The notes beneath the pieces are model-generated. The model had not been told where the DNA came from, made no database searches, and saw nothing but the letters and a program-made list of their open reading frames with translations. A DNA stretch of 64,000 nt from positions 17,787,862 to 17,851,861 of the forward strand of contig CM064571.1 of NCBI GenBank assembly GCA_032716605.1, in the 5' to 3' direction. The position numbers and the translations under genes are program-made. The stretch comes from Paralithodes platypus. Its lineage: Eukaryota; Arthropoda; Malacostraca; Decapoda; Lithodidae. Shown here piece by piece: positions 23,159 to 34,352 of the stretch (the first letter of the stretch is position 1; each line of letters opens with the position of its first letter).

Positions 23159-23945
23159 AGTTTCAGTGTATTAGTTTGTAATAGTTTCAGTGTATTAGTT
23201 TGTATTAGTTTGTATTAGTTTGTATTAGTTTCAGTGTATTAGTTTGTATTAGTTTCAGTGTATTAGTTTCAGTGTATTAGTTTGTATTAGTTTCAGTGTA
23301 TTAGTTTGTATTAGTTTCAGTGTATTAGTTTGTATTAGTTTCAGTGTATTAGTTTGTATTAGTTTCAGTGTATTAGTTTGTATTAGTTTCAATGTATTAG
23401 TTTGTATTAGTTTCAATGTATTAGTTTGTATTAGTTTCAGTGTATTAGTTTGTATTAGTTTCAGTGTATTAGTTTGTATTAGTTTCAGTGTATTAGTTTG
23501 TATTAGTTTCAGTGTATTAGTTTCAGTGTATTTGTTTGTATTAGTTTCAGTGTATTAGTTTGTATTAGTTTCAGTGTATTAGTTTGTATTAGTTTCAATG
23601 TATTAGTTTGTATTAGTTTCAGTGTATTAGTTTGTATTAGTTTCAGTGTATTAGTTTGTATTAGTTTCAGTGTATTAGTTTCAGTGTATTAGTTTGTATT
23701 AGTTTCAATGTATTAGTTTGTATTAGTTTCAGTGTATTAGTTTGTATTAGTTTCAGTGTATTAGTTTGTATTTCAATGTATTAGTTTGTATTAGTTTCAG
23801 TGTATTAGTTTGTATTAGTTTCAGTGTATTAGTTTGTATTAGTTTCAGTGTATTAGTTTGTATTAGTTTCAATGTATTAGTTTGTATTAGTTTCAATGTA
23901 TTAGTTTGTATTAGTTTCAATGTATTAGTTTGTATTAGTTCCAGT
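23159..23945. repeat. 24-bp minisatellite, about 33 copies
   Basis: Tandem copies of TGTATTAGTTTCAGTGTATTAGTT with 12-bp substructure (GTATTAGTTT...). A few copies carry CAATG in place of CAGTG and some lack one half-unit. It lies 0.4 kb upstream of the large minus-strand gene. Confidence 0.95.
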
Positions 23946-24059
23946 GATCAATAAGTGACTGTGAGGAGGGTTCAAGGCAGACTGTCAAGAGGGTGTATGA
24001 CTGACTGTTCCGCTGGTGGTGAATTTGGGTGTAACTTGGTAAGGTATATGTGGGCTAGT

Positions 24060-24180
24060 GGGTTGATCAGGGGGCGTTGGTTTGGTGGGGGTGGATGTAG
24101 GTGTGTGTGGGAAGGTGTGTGGGGGGGTACTTGTAAGGTATATGTGGGTTGTACAGGGGCGTTGGTTTGGTGGGTGTGGA
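24060..24180. repeat. GT-rich minisatellite, left part
   Basis: Contains GGGGGTACTTGTAAGGTATATGTGGGTTGTACAGGGGCGTTGG and GTTTGGTGGGTGTGGAT units that recur many times at 26110-26765. The array is split by the LINE end at 24181-26111. Confidence 0.85.
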
Positions 24181-25193
24181 TAATAATAATAATAATAATA
24201 ATAAACGGTTTATTAAAGAATGGCAGCCTCATGAGCTGAAAATACACATTTTACAATTTAGTGGATGAACATGAGATGTACAGATATGAAGATGGTAAGC
24301 TCAGTTTACAAACAAAATAAATAAATACAATAATGATGCATGTGCAGAATACAAATTATCATAAAATAACCATGAGAGTAAGTGATATACAGTACATATA
24401 CACATTTATTTACTTACCTATATACAGAACATACGTATATACACGTACGTGCGCACATACATATACATACATATAATATATTATAGGAACATAAGAACAT
24501 GCAGTAAGTGTGCACATGTCCGTATACACAAACGCTCACGTATGCACACAAACATACATACATACAGAAACTGTTTTGGTAGGGTCAGGGTAAAGAGTTG
24601 AAGGGTAAAGAGGGTGCAGCAATTCAAGTCCGTATATGGTCCGTATGGTCAGGTACAGCCTACTACAATGGGAGGTTAATCCTCGGCAGTGTAGGTGTGT
24701 GTGTGTGTGTGTGTGTTAAAAATATAAATGGTTTATTGATGGCAGAGAGCTGAAAATACACATTTTACAATTTAGTGGATGAACATGAGATGTACAGATA
24801 TGAGGATGGTAAGCTCAGTTTACAAACAAAATAAATAAATACAATAATAATGTACATAATTTGTATGTGCAGAATACAAATTATCATAAAATAACCATGA
24901 GAGTAAGTGATATACAGTACATATACACATTTATTTACTTACTCATATACAGAACATACGTATATACACGTACGTGCGCACATACATATACATACATATA
25001 TAGGAACATAAGAACATGCAGTAAGTGTGCACATGTCCGTATACACAAACGCTCACGTATGCACACAAACAAACATACATACAGAAACTGTTTTGGTATG
25101 GTCAGGGTAAAGAGGGTGCAGCAATTCAAGTCCGTATATGGTCCGTATGGTCAGGTACAGCCTACTACAATGGGAGGTTAATCCTCGGTAGTG

Positions 25194-25229
<36 letters not shown>

Positions 25230-26111
25230 AGAAGGCGAAATATGGAAAAGCGGGCGTTCTATTGTTAAGGGTGGAAATACATGGATGAAGATACCGAACA
25301 CTTAATAATAGATAATGCTTATGCATAGATTTATAATCAGAAGTTGCGCTAGTGACAATATGTTCTCGCTCATATGTACGTATATACATACATATGTGAT
25401 ATGACCATATAATACACGTACAGTACATATATATTATATACCTTATATTCTCAACCGGGCTCGAACCATTTACAGCACATACACACAGACATACATATAC
25501 ATAATATGATGCATTACATGCATATATGCTCTTCTCTTATCCTACCTGATACTCTCAGCCGGGCTCGAACCACAAACAGTATACACTATAGACACATATA
25601 TATACATAAATAACGCATACATACATACACATATACGCAAACATACATACACATATACTGTACATACATAGATACATATACATATATACACATATACATA
25701 AACAAACTCAAGCAAATACATACATAATTATATTCTAATACACACACGCACACACACTTATGCATACATTATTAAAGGTGGGCGCGTATATATGGTGTGA
25801 CAGGCCGTTATTACACATTATTAATAATATTAACAATGGTTGGGATAGGACTATTTTTATATCTGTCAGTTCTTCCTCTTATTGGTTGGAGTGTGTTGAA
25901 ATGACGAGCTGCACGTGTTGGTCTAGGGGCGTCTGGTGGAAGTAAGTTTCTGTGTCGTGGGTGAACAAGCAGCTTAGATGCAAACTGTTTGAGTGTGTTG
26001 TAGTGGTGGGTTGAAAGTGCAGGTATGCTAAGGGTGGTGAGAGCTTCCTCGTAGCCTGGATATGTGCCTCCCAGGATGATCCTGCATGCCCTCCTCTGAA
26101 CTCTCTGGGTG
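24181..26111 (-). mobile_element. LINE 3' part inserted in a minisatellite
   Basis: On the minus strand an RT C-terminus (25811-26111) is followed by a long 3' untranslated part ending AATAAACCGTTTATTATTATT at about 24181-24205, an (ATT)n tail of the kind used by several LINE clades. The 3' part contains a tandem duplication: 24203-24714 resembles 24724-25228 almost throughout. Many TACATA/TG microsatellite tracts lie in 24400-25760. Confidence 0.65.
25811..26111 (-). pseudogene. LINE reverse-transcriptase C-terminus
   Basis: An open minus-strand frame of 100 codons ends at TAA 25811-25813. It reads VQRRACRIILGGTYPGYEEAL, FASKLLVHPRHRNLLPP and RYKNSPIPTIVNIINN, the typical end of a LINE RT protein (after the thumb). 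It is truncated at its 5' end where the minisatellite resumes. Confidence 0.75.
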
Positions 26112-26769
26112 AGTGTGTGTGGGGGGTACTTGTAAGGTATATGTGGGTTGTACAGGGGCGTTGGTTTGGTGGGTGTGGATGTAGGTGTGTGTTGGTAGGT
26201 GTGGATGTGAGTGTGTGGGGGTACTTGTAAGGTATATGTGGGGTTATACAGGAGCGTTGGTGTGGTGGGGATGGATGTAGGTGTGTGTGGGTAGGTGTGA
26301 ATGTGGGTGTGTGGGGGTACTTGTAAGGTATATGTGGGTTGTACAGGGGCGTTGGTGTGGTGGGGATGGATGTAGGTGTGTGTGGGTAGGTGTGAATGTG
26401 GGTGTGTGGGGGTACTTGTAAGGTATATGTGGGTTGTACAGGGGCGTTGGTGTGGTGGGGATGGATGTAGGTGTGTGTGGGGGGTACTTGTAAGGTATAT
26501 GTGGGTTGTACAGGGGCGTTGGTTTGATGGGGATGGATGTAGGTAGGTGTGGATGTAGGTGTGTGTGGGTAGGTGTGGATGTGGGGGGTACTTGTAAGGT
26601 ATACTGTATGTGGGTTGTATAGGGTATTGGTGTGGTAGGTGTGGATGTAGGTGTGTGTGGGTAGGTGTGGATGTAGGTGTGTGTGGGTAGGTGTGGATGT
26701 GGGGGTACTTGTAAGGTATACTGTATGGGTTGTATAGGGTATGTGGTGGTGTAATGGTGTGGATGTGAC
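26112..26769. repeat. GT-rich minisatellite, right part
   Basis: Variable-length units of roughly 60-110 bp built from GGGGGTACTTGTAAGGTATA, GTGGGTTGTACAGGGGCGTT and GTAGGTGTGTGTGGGTAGGT blocks. The minus strand reads as a meaningless Thr/Pro/His-rich frame. Confidence 0.9.
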
Positions 26770-27054
26770 TTTATCCCCATCCAGGTGTCGATTTCTTCGT
26801 GGCGAGCGATAGCGAGACTGCTTTGTATGGAGAAATCCGGCCTCGCCGTAGAAATTTTTCTATCGAAAAATGTACAAATTTAGCTTGCTGTCAAAACAAT
26901 ATATATATATGCTGGCTCGCTACCGCTTGCCAGGAAAATATTGACACCTGGATGGGGACAAACGTCTTAAATCAGTAGGCTGAATAGGGCCGAATGGATA
27001 CAAGCCAAAGAGAGAGGAAGAGAAAGAGACAAAAAGCGAGGTGGGCTCCCTTAA
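26770..27054. mobile_element. FB-A foldback element, 5' truncated
   Basis: Carries the FB-A signature: TTATCCCCATCCAGGTGTCG, GGCGAGCGATAGCGAG, an AT-rich centre, then the inverted counterpart and an end at GTGGGCTCCCTTAA. The left outer arm is missing, with the minisatellite abutting it. Confidence 0.8.
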
Positions 27055-27380
27055 ATACTAACATCTATAACTCACAAACGACTAGATTTATCGAACGAAT
27101 ATTTCTACCATTTGGAAAGGGCCAGCCAAAGAATAGGTGTGAATATTCGCAGCCCATTTGTTAAGAACATAAGAACATAAGAAAATGGGAGTCTGCAGAA
27201 AGCCGATTGGCCTAAGCAAGGCAGATCCCTGTCCCACACAACCCCAATTCAATTACAAAGCCCAATTATAGGCTTCACACTCTAATACCCTGAGGATCAT
27301 CTTACCAAAACGGTTAGAGATTAACGCAGGATTATGGGGGTCTGCAGAGCGCTGATTGGCCCAACCCTGCTGATCCCCCT

Positions 27381-30300
27381 TCACACCCAACCCTTCTCGT
27401 CCATATGCTTATCCAATTTTATCTTAAAGCTCCCTACAGTTTTAGATCCCACTATAGCACTTGGTAGTCCATTCCACCCATCTACAACTCTGTTACCAAA
27501 CCAATACTTGCCTATATCTTTTCTGAAACGAAATTTATCTAATTTGAAACCATTGGTACGAGTTCTTTCGCTATCACTGAGCTTTAGTACATTTGCCATG
27601 TCCCCTTTGTTAATCCCACTAACCCACTTGAACACCTCTATCATATCCCCTCTAACTCTGCGTCTCTCTAACGAATGTAAACCTAATTTCTTCAACCTTT
27701 CTTCATACGAAAGATTTCTAATATTATGGATAATTTTTGTCATTCTACGCTGTACTCTCTCCAATGAATCTATGTCCATTCTGTAATAAGGACACCAAAA
27801 TTGGACAGCATAATCCATATGGGGTCTCACTAATGACAAGTAAAGTTTTAAGATAACATCAGCAGTTCTGTTATTCACACTCCTAGAGATGAACCCGAGA
27901 ATCCTGTTTGCCTTATTACGAACGCTTATACACTGTTTTCTAGGCTTCAAATCATTGCTAACAAACACACCTAGATCTTTCTCGCAGTCTGAATTTTCTA
28001 ATTCTAAATTAGCTAGTTTATATTTAAAATTTGTTTGCATCTTCCCTATCTTTAATACCTTGCATTTGTCAATGTTAAACTTCATCTGCCAATTTACTGA
28101 CCATTCATGTAAGGTATCTAGATCCCTTTGGAGGCACTCTATATCGCTATCTGAATCAATTGATCTCCCTATTTTAGTATCGTCTGCGAATTTACTTATC
28201 CTACTAGTTATACCTAAATCTAGGTCATTTATGTATATAAGAAACAACAGGGGACCTATTACCGATCCCTGGGGGACACCACTTTTGACTGCTCCCCATT
28301 CTGACTTGGTACCATTTATGCTGACTCTCTGCTTCCTACCAATTAGCCATGACCTAATCCATCCCAACAACGCCCCACCTATTCCATGTGCCTCAACCTT
28401 TCTCATCAATCTCTCATGAGGGACTCTGTCGAAAGCTTTACTGAAATCTAAATATATAATATCATATGACTTGTCATTATCTACTGCTTCATATATCTCT
28501 GAGAAAAAACTAAGCAAATTAGTAAGGCAAGACCGTCCCTGAGTGAATCCATGCTGAGAAGAATTGATTAAGTTAAATGTTTCTAAGTGGTTTCTCATTT
28601 TCCTAGCAATAATTAACTCTAGTAGCTTTCCTATGATTGAAGTGAGACTAATGGGACGGTAATTGGATGCTATTGATTTATCACCTTTTTTGAAGATCGG
28701 AACTACATTTGCAAGTTTCCAAGCTTCTGGAACTATACCTGTTTCTAATGACTTGTTAAATAGAAATGTTAATGGGTAACTTAACTCATCTCTGCATTCT
28801 TTTAATACTCTAGCATATACCTCATCAGGACCAGGCGATTTATGAGGTTTCAGTCTGTCAATTTCCTTAACCACATAATTTCTACTTATAGTAACCGTAC
28901 TTAACCTATTATCTATACTATCGCTGTATACCTTACGGACTTCTGGAAACTGTGCCAAATTTTCATTAGTGAAAACGGAAAGAAATTGACTATTTAATGT
29001 ACTGCACATTTCTAAATCACTTTCTGTCAATTCTCCTATCGAAGTTTTAAGGGGACCAATTACATCTCTAACCTTGGATTTATATAGTTGGTAAAAAGCT
29101 TTAGGATTATTTTTTGAGTCATTGGCAACCTTAATTTCATAATTTCTTTTTTCTTTACTAATATCCTTTTTTACCTGTCGTGATAGATTCTGATAGTAAG
29201 CAAGTAGGTGAATTTCGCCTTTTTTAATTTTTCTATATATTCCTCTCTTTTTTCCTAGAAGATCTAATAGTCTATTATTCATCCATTTGGGTTGGTTCTG
29301 TGTTGATCTAAATTTTCTTTTGGGGATATATTTATTTTGCGCATTGAATACTGACTTGATAAAATTATCGTATGTATCTACCAAGTTTGACGTCTCTTCC
29401 TGACTTAAGATGACAGGTGCCTGAGAAAGGATACACTCATTTGGACACCTGGATCGACTTAATTTTTTGACCATAGGGTCCGCTAACAGGGCTTCTCTTA
29501 ACCCACCATAAATGGCTTTTCTGAAGTCAGGTATTAATGTTGTATTCTCTCTGATATTACCTTTCCATTGTATATTAAAATACACAGAATTGTGATCACT
29601 ATTTCCTAGGTGGTCCCCGATTTCTACACTATTTATCATATGTTCATTGTTACTGAAAACTAAATCCAGAATATTATCACCTCTAGTCGGCGTATCTATG
29701 AATTGAGATACAAAACTATCTTGTACTACCTCAATAAACTCCTTTGAATCAGAGTCGCCTATTTGTTGCTGCCAATCTATATTAGGGAAATTAAAATCCC
29801 CCATAATGCACACGTTGCTAAGCCTTGATGCTATTTTAATTTCCTCCCATAATGATGTTCCGTCATTTCTACTCATATTTGGCGGTCTATACATAACTCC
29901 AATAACTAAAGTCTCACTACCTTCGTTAACTTCTACCCAAACACTTTCATTTTCATTATTTACTCTAATACCTGATTTAGTACAGCTTTTTAATGAACTC
30001 CTGACAAACACTGCTATACCGCCGCCCCTCCTACTTGTTCGGTCATATTTAAACAAACTATATCCCGGTATATCAAACTCTGCTAAAAAATGCCTGGTTT
30101 CTGTATTAATCCATGTTTCAGTTAGCGCTATTATGTCTATATTTTCTTTGCTAACCAGTGCTCTAAGTTCGTTCATTTTGTTACATAAACTCCAGCAATT
30201 TGTATAATAAACCCTCAAACTATTACTTGTATTTGCAACTATTTTTCTATTGTTTTTAACTAATTTATTTTTACCTGTTGAACTACTGGACCTAGACGGA

Positions 30301-30389
30301 AAATCTACGCTATCAGAATGTTCGTTATTACTATCAATTTCATGTGGCTGGGATTCTATTTTACTTAAACACCTATGGTTTATTAACAA
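27381..30389 (-). CDS. CR1 LINE ORF2: endonuclease and reverse transcriptase, intact
   Basis: 1,002-residue frame with no stop. An APE-type endonuclease occupies about residues 60-290 (YTNCWSLCNKMNEL, ALTETW, GGGIAVF, MYRPPN, GDFNFPNIDW, SDHNSVYF). Reverse transcriptase follows from about residue 500: KSPGPDEVYA, NYRPISLTSI, HGFTQGRSCL, YLDFSKAFD, GVPQGSVIGPLLF and the catalytic FADDT at about residue 733. It nicks target DNA and copies the element RNA. The first base of the frame is a TTG, not ATG; the nearest ATG lies within the endonuclease domain, and ORF2 starts inside the end of ORF1 in the -1 frame. One expected residue (NCRS) is NCWS here. Confidence 0.85.
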   Translation of the reverse strand: MLINHRCLSKIESQPHEIDSNNEHSDSVDFPSRSSSSTGKNKLVKNNRKIVANTSNSLRVYYTNCWSLCNKMNELRALVSKENIDIIALTETWINTETRHFLAEFDIPGYSLFKYDRTSRRGGGIAVFVRSSLKSCTKSGIRVNNENESVWVEVNEGSETLVIGVMYRPPNMSRNDGTSLWEEIKIASRLSNVCIMGDFNFPNIDWQQQIGDSDSKEFIEVVQDSFVSQFIDTPTRGDNILDLVFSNNEHMINSVEIGDHLGNSDHNSVYFNIQWKGNIRENTTLIPDFRKAIYGGLREALLADPMVKKLSRSRCPNECILSQAPVILSQEETSNLVDTYDNFIKSVFNAQNKYIPKRKFRSTQNQPKWMNNRLLDLLGKKRGIYRKIKKGEIHLLAYYQNLSRQVKKDISKEKRNYEIKVANDSKNNPKAFYQLYKSKVRDVIGPLKTSIGELTESDLEMCSTLNSQFLSVFTNENLAQFPEVRKVYSDSIDNRLSTVTISRNYVVKEIDRLKPHKSPGPDEVYARVLKECRDELSYPLTFLFNKSLETGIVPEAWKLANVVPIFKKGDKSIASNYRPISLTSIIGKLLELIIARKMRNHLETFNLINSSQHGFTQGRSCLTNLLSFFSEIYEAVDNDKSYDIIYLDFSKAFDRVPHERLMRKVEAHGIGGALLGWIRSWLIGRKQRVSINGTKSEWGAVKSGVPQGSVIGPLLFLIYINDLDLGITSRISKFADDTKIGRSIDSDSDIECLQRDLDTLHEWSVNWQMKFNIDKCKVLKIGKMQTNFKYKLANLELENSDCEKDLGVFVSNDLKPRKQCISVRNKANRILGFISRSVNNRTADVILKLYLSLVRPHMDYAVQFWCPYYRMDIDSLERVQRRMTKIIHNIRNLSYEERLKKLGLHSLERRRVRGDMIEVFKWVSGINKGDMANVLKLSDSERTRTNGFKLDKFRFRKDIGKYWFGNRVVDGWNGLPSAIVGSKTVGSFKIKLDKHMDEKGWV

Positions 30390-31288
30390 AACCCCGCAAC
30401 AAATTTGTCGAGTGAGCTGGCTAAGGTCGAAACTCCTAGTCGAGAGAGATGTACTCCATCCTGGGCATACAGTTCATCCTTACCGTAAAAGAGGGTCCAG
30501 TTATCCAGGAATGGAATAGTATTTGCCTTGCAATACTTCTCCAGCCGGCTATTTACACCAATAGCCCTGGAGGACCATTCCTTCCTTACCCCTCTTCTTG
30601 GTAGGATACTGTGTACCACAGGAACTCCACCCTTCTCCTTGATCCTCTCCAACATTTCCTGGTACGTGGTGAGCAACTCCTCAGTCCTGCATTTCCAAAT
30701 GTCGTTGCTCCCTGCGTTGAGGAAGATGATGGGGTCCTCTCCACTCGCTTCCATGACACCATCTAGCTTTTCTGCCACCTTCTCGACTCCGGCACCAGGC
30801 AGACAGACAACTTTACCAACATGTGTGTTAGTAGCCCTACCAAGGTATTTAATCATTGAATCCCCTACAATTAAAATAGACTTAGCTGTTTTCTGTTGCC
30901 GGCCTGTAGCAGAAGTAGTAGCAGCAGAAGTAGCTGCAGATTTCCTCCCCTCTCCTCTCACTGCCCCGCTGTAAGACGGGTCATCTCCTTCCTCCTTTCC
31001 CCCTTCACTGCCATCACACTCGTCATCCAGGGTGCTATACTTGTTTTTAACAGTAACATACTGCTTCTGGAAGGTTAATTTCATTCCTCTTGAAGATGCC
31101 ACCTTCCAGGAAGAGTCCGGGTTTCCTACACCAGTGGCATTTTTGTTTTCCTCAAATGCCATCTTCAATGCTAAGTTCTCGTCCTTGAGAGATTGGACCT
31201 CGAGCTCAACATTCTCCAGCCTCTCTTGCAAAGCAAGACAAAGCTGGAGAACATGGGAAGAGGTGACAATCTCATCAGCACAAGCCAT
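30383..31288 (-). CDS. CR1 LINE ORF1 with SGNH/GDSL-type esterase domain
   Basis: About 301 residues from the ATG at 31288. An N-terminal coiled coil (about 15-50: LQERLENVELEVQSLKDENL) and an Ala/Thr/Ser-rich linker precede an SGNH hydrolase-like domain. It carries GDS in block I (IVGDSM, about 143), GSND in block III (about 194) and DGVHL (about 278) supplying the Asp-His pair. Esterase-type ORF1 proteins are known from CR1 elements and are thought to act in the RNP. The stop TAA overlaps the start of ORF2. Confidence 0.85.
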   Translation of the reverse strand: MACADEIVTSSHVLQLCLALQERLENVELEVQSLKDENLALKMAFEENKNATGVGNPDSSWKVASSRGMKLTFQKQYVTVKNKYSTLDDECDGSEGGKEEGDDPSYSGAVRGEGRKSAATSAATTSATGRQQKTAKSILIVGDSMIKYLGRATNTHVGKVVCLPGAGVEKVAEKLDGVMEASGEDPIIFLNAGSNDIWKCRTEELLTTYQEMLERIKEKGGVPVVHSILPRRGVRKEWSSRAIGVNSRLEKYCKANTIPFLDNWTLFYGKDELYAQDGVHLSRLGVSTLASSLDKFVAGFC

Positions 31289-31563
31289 CACTAGGAATGT
31301 TCACCTCACTAGGGGATACACAGGTATGTCACGAGCGGTCACTGGGTACGTCCTCACTGGTCAAAGGTCAGGAGCCTACCAGGAGCCTATCCCTTTTTGA
31401 GTTACAGAGTTTAGGGTTGAGGATTATTGGCCTACGTGTTTGGAAGAGGGTATAGTTTCCTTATTATGAGGCAGCTATAATGTCGTGGGCAAGGAAGGAA
31501 TAGCTGTTAATTCATTGGTTTGTTACGCTTCTCACCACGCCTTAAGGGCAGATCTCCACTTAA

Positions 31564-32349
31564 TTAAGGGATTTGTTTTCTTTAGATGTGTTTATGTGTC
31601 ATGTTTAACCCCATTGCTTTTGAGATTTTAAGACGTTAGCCCCATTACTTTGGCGATTTTAGGAACTTTCACCCAACTGATGTCACTTTTAAGACCTTTC
31701 GTCCCATTTAGGTGTCGATTTTTTCCTGGCGAGCGATAGCGAGCCTTCAATTTAAGAGGAATCGGCCGGGACATTTTTCTACCGAAATATGTACAAATTT
31801 ATCTTGAAAGGGGGTCAAGGGGGTGTAATTTCAAGCCTGCTGGAGGAGTAGGAAACAAACTAAAAACCTGCCCTTAACCCCTTCACCACGATGACATATT
31901 TGTTTCATCTTGTTTTGGTTACTATTTGATACTTTTCTTTAGCTTATAATTTACTACTAGGACACACAAAGGTAAATACGATCTCATTAAACTCTCTCAA
32001 GAAAATAGCTCCTTCTTAAACAGCATAAAATTGTCTAACTTTAGCCAGAAAAAAGGTAAAAGCACGTCATCGAGCTGAAGGGGTTAAAGAGAGGTTTGTA
32101 GTTTACTCCCTAGACCACCATCAAGCTTAAAGTAAATATTCCTAAGACCCCCATCGAGATTATTTTGTATATTTTTCGGTAGAAAAATTTCCCGGCCGAA
32201 GGCCGATTCCTTTGAAATTGCAGGCTTGCTATCGCTCGTCAGGATAAAATAGAAACCTAAATGGCATTAAAGGTCTTAAAAGAGACAAGGAAATGGAGAT
32301 AAAGGTTTTAAAATCGCCAAACTAATCTGGTGAACATCTTAAAGTTTAT
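31564..32349. mobile_element. FB-B foldback element with M1 inserted at its apex
   Basis: The left arm (31564-31870) carries TTAAGGG, GACCTTTCGTCCCATTTAGG, GGCGAGCGATAGCGAGCC and CTACCGAAATATGTACAAAT. The right arm (32088-32349) carries the inverted counterparts (TTTTTCGGTAGAAAAATTTC, GCTTGCTATCGCTC, ATGGCATTAAAGGTCTTAAA). An M1 copy occupies the middle. No coding capacity. Confidence 0.75.
31874..32087. mobile_element. M1 MITE nested in FB-B
   Basis: TTAACCCCTTCACCACGATG at one end and GAGCTGAAGGGGTTAA at the other, 214 bp, with the diagnostic AAAATTGTCTAACTTTAGCC interior. It lies at the loop of the surrounding FB-B palindrome. Confidence 0.85.
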
Positions 32350-32513
32350 AAACACACACACACACACAATGGTAGCCTACATACACACAAACACACTCAC
32401 ATCCACAGAAGTAAGCCTCCACGCTCAGTTGGCCATACACACACACACTCACACACGGGATCACGCACCGTGGTCCGTGATTTAACCCTTATTATGTACT
32501 GGGTGAAGTAACG

Positions 32514-32566
<53 letters not shown>

Positions 32567-32801
32567 TACGACTGTGTTTATGTGTGGGTATGTGTGTGTT
32601 TAACTACATACATACTGTACATACATACATGGTAGTTTATTGAAGTACATTAATTAGATGCCACCATTTGGCCCTAGGCGTTGTGGGAGCACCGTCTATG
32701 TGTTCTGGCAGTAACTTCTAACCACCTTTCCCTCACCCCAGTGACGCTTACCGGCTCTGAAAAGGAAGAAGAATACAATAATAACCATTCCAAGATTCAT
32801 T
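32350..32801. other. microsatellite-rich intergenic sequence
   Basis: (CA)n near 32350-32365 and 32435-32450, (GA)n at 32520-32561 and short TACATA tracts near 32600. No gene is recognised. Confidence 0.7.
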
Positions 32802-33011
32802 TAGAACATAACATAATAAAATGGGAGTCTGCAGAAAGCCGATTGGCCTAAGGAAGGCAGATCCCTGTCCCACACAACCCCAATTACAAAGCCCAATTAT
32901 AGGCTCAACACTCTAATACCCTGAGGATCATCTTACCAAAACGGTTAGAGATTAACGCAGGATTACGGGGGTCTGCAGAGCGCTGATTGGCCCAACCCTG
33001 CTGATCCCCCT

Positions 33012-34352
33012 TCACACCCAACCCTTCTCGTCCATATGCTTATCCAATTTTATCTTAAAGATCCCTATCGTTTTTAATCCCACTATAGCACTTGGTAGTC
33101 CATTCCACCCATCTACAACTCTGTTACCAAACCAATATTTGCCTATATCTTTTCTGAAACAAAATTTATCTAATTTGAAACCATTGGTACGAGTTCTTTC
33201 GCTATCACTGAGCTTTAGTACATTTGTCATGTCCCCTTTGTTAATCCCACTAACCCACTTGAACACCTCTATCATATCCCCTCTAACTCTGCGTCTTTCT
33301 AACGAATGTAAGCCTAATTTCTTCAACCTTTCTTTATACGGAAGATTTCTAATATTATGGATCATTTTTGTCATTCTACGTTGTACTCTCTCCAATGAAT
33401 CTATGTCCATTCTGTAATAAGGACACCAAAATTGAACAGCATAATCCATATGGGGTCTCACTAATGACAAGTAAAGTTTTAAGATAACATCAGCAGTTCT
33501 GTTACTCACACTCCTTGAGATGAACCCGAGAATCCTGTTTGCCTTGTTTCGAACGCTTATACACTGTTGTCTAGGCTTCAAATCATTGCTAACAAACACA
33601 CCTAGATCTTTCTCACAATTCGAGTTTTCTAATTCCACATTAGCTAGTTTATATTTAACATTTGTATGCATCTTCCCTATCTTTAATACCTTGCATTTGT
33701 CAATGTTAAACTTCATCTGCCAATTTACTGACCATTCGTGTAAGGTATCTAGATCCCTTTGGAGGCACTCTATATCTCTATCTGAATCAATTGTTTTCCC
33801 CATTTTGGTATCGTCTGCAAATTTACTTACCCTACTAGTTATACCTAAATCAAGGTCATTTATGTATATAACAAACAACAGAGGACCTAATACAGATCCC
33901 TGGGGGACACCACTTTTGACTGCTCCCCATTCTGACTTCGTACCATTTATGCTGACTCTCTGCTTCCTACCAATTAGCCATGACCTAATCCATCCCAACA
34001 ACGCCCCACCTATTCCATGCGCCTCAACCTTTCTCATCAATCTCTCATGGGGGACTCTGTCGAAAGCTTTACTGAAATCTAAATATATTATATCATATGA
34101 CTTGTCATTATCTACTGCTTCATATACCTCTGAGAAAAAACTAAGCAAATTAGTAAGGCAAGAACGTCCCTGAGTGAATCCATGCTGAGAAGAATTTATT
34201 AAATTAAATGTATCTAAGTGGTTTCTAATTTTACTAGCAATAATTGACTCTAGTAGCTTTCCTATGATTGATGTAAGACTAATGGGACGGTAATTGGATG
34301 CTATTGATTTGTCACCTTTTTGAAGATCGGAACTACGTTTGCAAGCTTCCAA
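33012..34352 (-). pseudogene. CR1 copy 2 ORF2, C-terminal half (RT)
   Basis: Continues the RT from just before NYRPISLTSI through HGFTQGRSCL, GVPQGSVLGPLLF and FADDTKMG to the end (same C-terminus as copy 1, KHMDEKGWV). It lies one frame away from the N-terminal half because a T run near 34317-34321 has five T where copy 1 has six. Confidence 0.85.

Larger units (their letters stand above)
27163..31400 (-). mobile_element. CR1-type LINE, near full length, copy 1
   Basis: ORF1 (31288-30383), ORF2 (30389-27381) and a 3' UTR of about 220 bp end in a short direct repeat, read on the minus strand as TTATGTTCTTATGTTCTT, the octamer-type tail of CR1 elements. A 3' fragment of the same family is at 40505-40792 and a second long copy at 32802-37260. 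Both ORFs of this copy are uninterrupted, suggesting a young insertion. The 5' boundary is approximate. Confidence 0.85.

Noticed and set aside
23766..23954. Repeated VCISF peptide frame
   Set aside because: It arises only because the 24-bp minisatellite unit is a multiple of three.
26244..26780. 178-residue Thr/Pro/His-rich minus-strand frame
   Set aside because: It is a direct reading of the GT-rich minisatellite, with no start context or conserved content.
27334..30207. Plus-strand frames opposite the CR1 ORFs
   Set aside because: Mirror frames of an RT gene; they show no domain and recur identically opposite CR1 copy 2.
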